Below are positions 62,380 through 64,000 of a stretch of 64,000 nucleotides of DNA, one piece after another. Under the pieces are notes generated by a model, which was given only the letters and a program-made list of their open reading frames with translations, was not told where the DNA came from and searched no databases. This stretch comes from Haberlea rhodopensis (taxonomy: Eukaryota > Streptophyta > Magnoliopsida > Lamiales > Gesneriaceae), in contig CAJQUN010000014.1 of assembly GCA_907163345.1 (NCBI GenBank), forward strand, positions 4,836,001 to 4,900,000, in the 5' to 3' direction. A program made the translations under genes and the position numbers. Every line of letters begins with the position of its first letter. Position 1 is the first letter of the stretch.

Positions 62380-62575
62380 TCTAGAGGTGACTCCTACAGG
62401 TTCAAAAGGTGGCTCCCGTCATGTAGCAGTTTGCCCCGCAGGTTCAAGAAATGGCTCCCACGCACGTGGCACTTTGCCCCGCAGGTTCAAGAGGTGGCCC
62501 CCGTCGTGTAGCACTTTGCCCCTTTAGGCTCAAGAGGTGGCTCCCACGCACGTAGCACTTTGCCCCGCATAGCAC
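62380..62575. repeat. Repeats of a GTGGCTCCC...GTAGCACTTTGCCCC word
   Basis: Four or five units of about 50 bp (CAAGAGGTGGCTCCCACGCA, then CGTAGCACTTTGCCCCGCAGG). The same motif recurs more loosely at 63053-63190, which suggests that the two stretches are copies of one element region. Confidence 0.75.
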
Positions 62576-63571
62576 TTATCTCCCGGTGTTTTCTGCCGGT
62601 GACCGGGTCTGATACCACTAAAATGTCACGCCCCGAGATCGGAGCACGTGACACCGGCTTCGGATCCAAACATGATATTTGGACACAACAAGCCTCGTGT
62701 ACAGATCTATACTAAAACCAGTCTTTTATTCCATAATCAAATAAAATGTCATTACAACTTCAAATACGAGATCCAAATGTCTCGTTCTAAAAACAAGACT
62801 TCTAGTGGATCACCATCCCCAGAATTGCTCTTGTTCTTCTTCTTCGATGTCTTCTTCCTCGATTTTGTCTTGGAGGGGAGGTACGGAGGGTGAGTGTTTG
62901 GGGAAAACACCCAGCAAGTAGGGGCCGATTGAACAGTAAAAACACATATATCTTCATAGCAGAATTCATTTTAAACAATTCTTTAACAAAATCATAGATC
63001 TTAGCATAAAAACACATAAACACATATCTTACACATATTCACATGTTGGATTCAAGAGGTGGCTCCCGTGTGAATAGCACTTTGCTCTTAAGAATCAAGA
63101 AGTGGCTCCCATGCATGTGGCACACCCACATGTAGCACTTTGCCCCGCCGAATCAAGTGGTGGCTCATACACACGTAGCACTTTGCTCCACAAAGTCCTT
63201 CGTTCATGATCATGTCACATACTTGTTTGATTTAAAAACATACTTTTCATAGTTTTGTTCAATCGAGATTTAAAGCATACATAAAGTTTTAAAAACGAAT
63301 GGAATGATAGCAAAAACCCACTTACCGTTGGATGTACGCGTGAAGGATAAATTCCGGGTTGCGAAATAGCACAAGAGTTCTTCCTCCTTGCCTCGCTTAT
63401 CGTGGCCAAATACAATTCTTCGCCGTCCTTCATGGCTCTCCAAGTTTGAGCCCCAGATAATAATGACTTCCGGGCTTTAGTTCTACCATGGAAAATGACT
63501 TCTTTGTTGTCTGAAGTCGTTAGCTTGACCTCTTTGTTATGACAATCAACTATTGCATGGTGTCTAGTTAA

Positions 63572-64000
63572 CTAATCCATACCTAAAATGACGTCAAATT
63601 CTACCATGTTGAGTTGAATCAATTCGGCGCTAAATGTTTTATCATTTATGCCAATCTTGCAGTCTAGATGGATCTTATTTGTTTCTAGAGTTTTGTTGGC
63701 GGGGGTCACTACTCTATAAGGTTCATCGAGTAAAACATGCCTAAGTTTTAACTTCTTAGCAAACTTTTTTGACAAAAACGAGTGTGTGGCACCACAATCA
63801 AACAATACATAAGCATATAATTTCTTCAGAAAAATGGTACCCTGCCACGACGTCACTCGCATCCTCTGCTTCTTCCTGAGTTATTGCATAGACTCGGACA
63901 TTGGGTTTGCTTTCTTTTGGTTTGATCGGTGGACCTCCAGTGCTTGTGTTAAATCCCTTTTTATCCTCCTAGGACAATCTGCGATTCTATGACAAAATTT
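63572..64000 (-). pseudogene. Gypsy gag end and aspartic protease, fragment
   Basis: A 96-codon frame (63862 to 63572) carries a retropepsin-like segment (YVLFDCGATHSFLSKKFAKK ... VEFDVILGMD), with Asp-Cys-Gly-Ala in place of the more usual Asp-Ser/Thr-Gly at the active site. Upstream towards 64000 the reading gives a zinc-knuckle end (IADCPRR). Downstream, 63215-63433 reads as spacer before RT (MKDGEELYLATISEARRK), but no RT follows. A stop separates the knuckle from the protease. This is a Ty3/gypsy, chromovirus-like arrangement. Confidence 0.7.

Larger units (their letters stand above)
62130..64000 (-). mobile_element. LTR retrotransposon fragments (gypsy type), nested or rearranged
   Basis: TGTCAAGCCCCGGGCAC at 62130 abuts the broken Helitron arm, so it is an element end. 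A second terminus-like word, TGTCACGCCCCGAGATCGG, begins at 62622 right after TCTGATACCACTAAAA, whose reverse complement contains the primer word TGGTATCAGA. A minus-strand protease lies at the right. At least two LTR families or copies seem to be involved; the boundaries cannot be settled in this window because the element runs off the right edge. Confidence 0.6.

Overview
This is a plant nuclear window, almost certainly from a eudicot. It has one spliced host gene and a dense, nested set of transposable elements and their relics. There is no sign of bacterial or organellar sequence. Every lineage call comes from motif recognition by eye. The species cannot be named; an asterid is only a guess from the mix of elements.

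The host gene is RBX1, the RING-H2 subunit of cullin-RING ubiquitin ligases, on the minus strand with coding ends at 27449 and 13815. Five exons with canonical GT-AG introns give a 127-residue protein. Intron 3 is about 13.0 kb because a 10.3-kb Ty3/gypsy retrotransposon of the Tat type (16422-26719) sits inside it. This element has 662-bp LTRs that differ at one visible base, a 5-bp target duplication (ACCAG), gag, protease, RT, two RNase H domains, integrase, two tandem-repeat arrays, and an antisense accessory gene with its own TATA box. Its pol is broken by two single-base frameshifts.

Region by region: 1-7232 is a decayed Ty1/copia element with its 3' LTR. 7305-8024 is a gag-like remnant. 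8085-11095 is a structurally complete hAT transposon with 8-bp target duplications and one in-frame stop in its transposase; it sits inside one arm of an older inverted-repeat element (8028-12186). 13815-27449 is RBX1. 29587-34520 is a decayed Helitron with an inverted tail and a solo LTR (29970-30639). 35179-36819 is a foldback element with a 9-bp target duplication. 36820-40392 has no gene. 40411-46525 is a small retroposon with 18-bp target duplications, split by a gag-only LTR element (41006-45929). 46567-48235 is a solo LTR, 48283-49510 a second retroposon, and 49548-50066 a short non-autonomous hAT. 52180-53745 and 57037-62129 are further Helitron copies. Between them, 53746-56780 is a relic of an endogenous pararetrovirus (Caulimoviridae) keeping coat-protein and movement-protein regions in a cavemovirus/solendovirus-like order. 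62130-64000 holds LTR-element fragments with a gypsy-type protease.

I did not find a new defence or metabolic system. The observations most worth following are the young insertion inside RBX1, the near-intact hAT with a duplicated promoter, the solo LTR with a natural empty site elsewhere in the same window, the palindromic Helitron tails, and the pararetrovirus-Helitron fusion.
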